Below are positions 63,469 through 64,000 of a DNA stretch of 64,000 nucleotides, piece by piece. The notes beneath the pieces are model-generated. The model did no database searches, had not been told where the DNA came from, and was given only the letters and a program-made list of their open reading frames with translations. Both the position numbers and the translations under genes were made by a program. This stretch comes from Mesorhizobium sp. AR02 (GTDB lineage Bacteria > Pseudomonadota > Alphaproteobacteria > Rhizobiales > Rhizobiaceae), in the NCBI RefSeq assembly GCF_024746835.1, contig NZ_CP080531.1:3348001-3412000 (forward strand). Direction: 5' to 3'. Position 1 is the stretch's first letter; the number at the start of each line of letters is the position of its first letter.

Positions 63469-64000
63469 TTGGACGTGGCTTTGGCAGGACCGCAGGTTAG
63501 AGGCTTCTACGACAAGCCGACCGGGGCCATCCAGTATGTCGTCACCGATCCGGCGACCAAGCGGTGCGCCATTATCGATCCGATCCTCGACTTCGATGAG
63601 AAATCCGGCGCAACGGCTACGAAGAGCGCTGATGCGCTGCTCGATTTCGTCGGGGAGAACGGGCTGGAGCTCGAGTGGATCCTCGACACCCACCCGCACG
63701 CCGACCATTTCTCCGCTGCGCACTACCTGAAACAGAAGACCGGAGCGCCGACGGCGATCGGCGACAGGGTCGTCGACGTCCAGAAGCTGTGGAAGGCGAT
63801 CTACAACTGGCCGGATTTTCCCGCCGACGGCTCGCAGTGGGACCGGCTGTTTGGGCAAGGCGAGACGTTTCGGATCGGCAGCCTTCCAGTCAAGGTGCTG
63901 TTCTCCCCCGGACACACGCTGGCCTCGATCACCTATGTGGTCGGCGATGCCGCTTTCATTCACGATACGCTGTTCATGCCCGACAGTGGCACGGCACGCG
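63469..64000 (+). CDS. metallo-beta-lactamase-fold hydrolase (3' end outside window)
   Basis: The frame from TTG 63469 (GGGGAG upstream; GTG at 63475 or 63397 is possible) runs off the window without a stop. The MBL motif is THPHADHFSAAHYL, with GFYDKPTGAIQYVV at the start and LFSPGHTLASITYVVGDAAFIHDTLFM further on. These match the hydrolase-type (ETHE1/persulfide dioxygenase-like or beta-lactamase hydrolase-like) MBL proteins. The missing C-terminus prevents a finer call. Confidence 0.85.
   Translation, partial: MDVALAGPQVRGFYDKPTGAIQYVVTDPATKRCAIIDPILDFDEKSGATATKSADALLDFVGENGLELEWILDTHPHADHFSAAHYLKQKTGAPTAIGDRVVDVQKLWKAIYNWPDFPADGSQWDRLFGQGETFRIGSLPVKVLFSPGHTLASITYVVGDAAFIHDTLFMPDSGTAR

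Overview
The window looks like chromosomal DNA of a Rhizobiales alphaproteobacterium, most probably Mesorhizobium. The base composition is GC-rich. The gene families (DUF1244, DUF1036, DUF1013/TrcR-like, DUF1192, DUF4164 next to zapA, 41-residue zinc-free L36) and several local gene orders are typical of that group. The genus is an inference; no rRNA or tRNA gene was found to confirm it.

Layout: 1-8.5 kb is mostly core (DUF1244, N-formylglutamate amidohydrolase-like, DUF1036, pyruvate kinase, L,D-transpeptidase, alpha/beta hydrolase, TPR protein, rpmJ, LprI-like protein, purE-purK). 8.6-11.2 kb is an AT-richer accessory pair: a membrane/coiled-coil protein divergent from a DUF2235 lipase-like protein. 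11.2-17.7 kb is a minus-strand sugar module (epimerase, periplasmic binding protein, ABC ATPase, permease, RpiR regulator, PfkB kinase). 17.8-19.5 kb holds an ECF sigma/anti-sigma pair and a small overlapping ORF. 19.6-25.4 kb is a polar amino acid ABC transporter followed by RidA and a SelA-like PLP enzyme, with a divergent IclR regulator. 25.4-28.6 kb has two DUF465 proteins, ispG and a lytic transglycosylase. 28.6-31.4 kb is patchy: a DUF4034-like protein, a chimera of two gene fragments (CPT-like kinase joined to Stf0-like sulfotransferase) and a methyltransferase.

31.4-37.6 kb: hybrid histidine kinase, SDR, polyprenyl synthase, mtgA, rpmF and a small membrane protein whose stop codon holds an IS630-family element (37.6-38.7 kb). 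38.7-46.6 kb is an accessory detoxification-like region: GlcG-like protein, HxlR regulator/hydrolase pair, a GST-ArsR-SRPBCC-SnoaL-SRPBCC cluster with one frameshifted SRPBCC gene, ArsR, MFS, DUF1192 and a quinone oxidoreductase. 46.9-53.5 kb carries DUF1127 proteins, the TrcR-like protein, a WYL regulator, a DJ-1/VOC group marked by two copies of a 26-bp palindrome, an SGNH hydrolase and a DUF899 protein. 53.7-61.6 kb is the central carbon block fba-pgk-(K+/H+ antiporter)-gap-tkt. 61.9-64 kb holds DUF4164, zapA, a 1-Cys peroxiredoxin behind a structured leader, and a metallo-beta-lactamase-fold hydrolase running off the window.

Non-coding structure includes two families of intergenic palindromic repeats, each present at least twice, several Rho-independent terminators and three candidate operator regions. 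No CRISPR array, rRNA, tRNA or prophage was seen.
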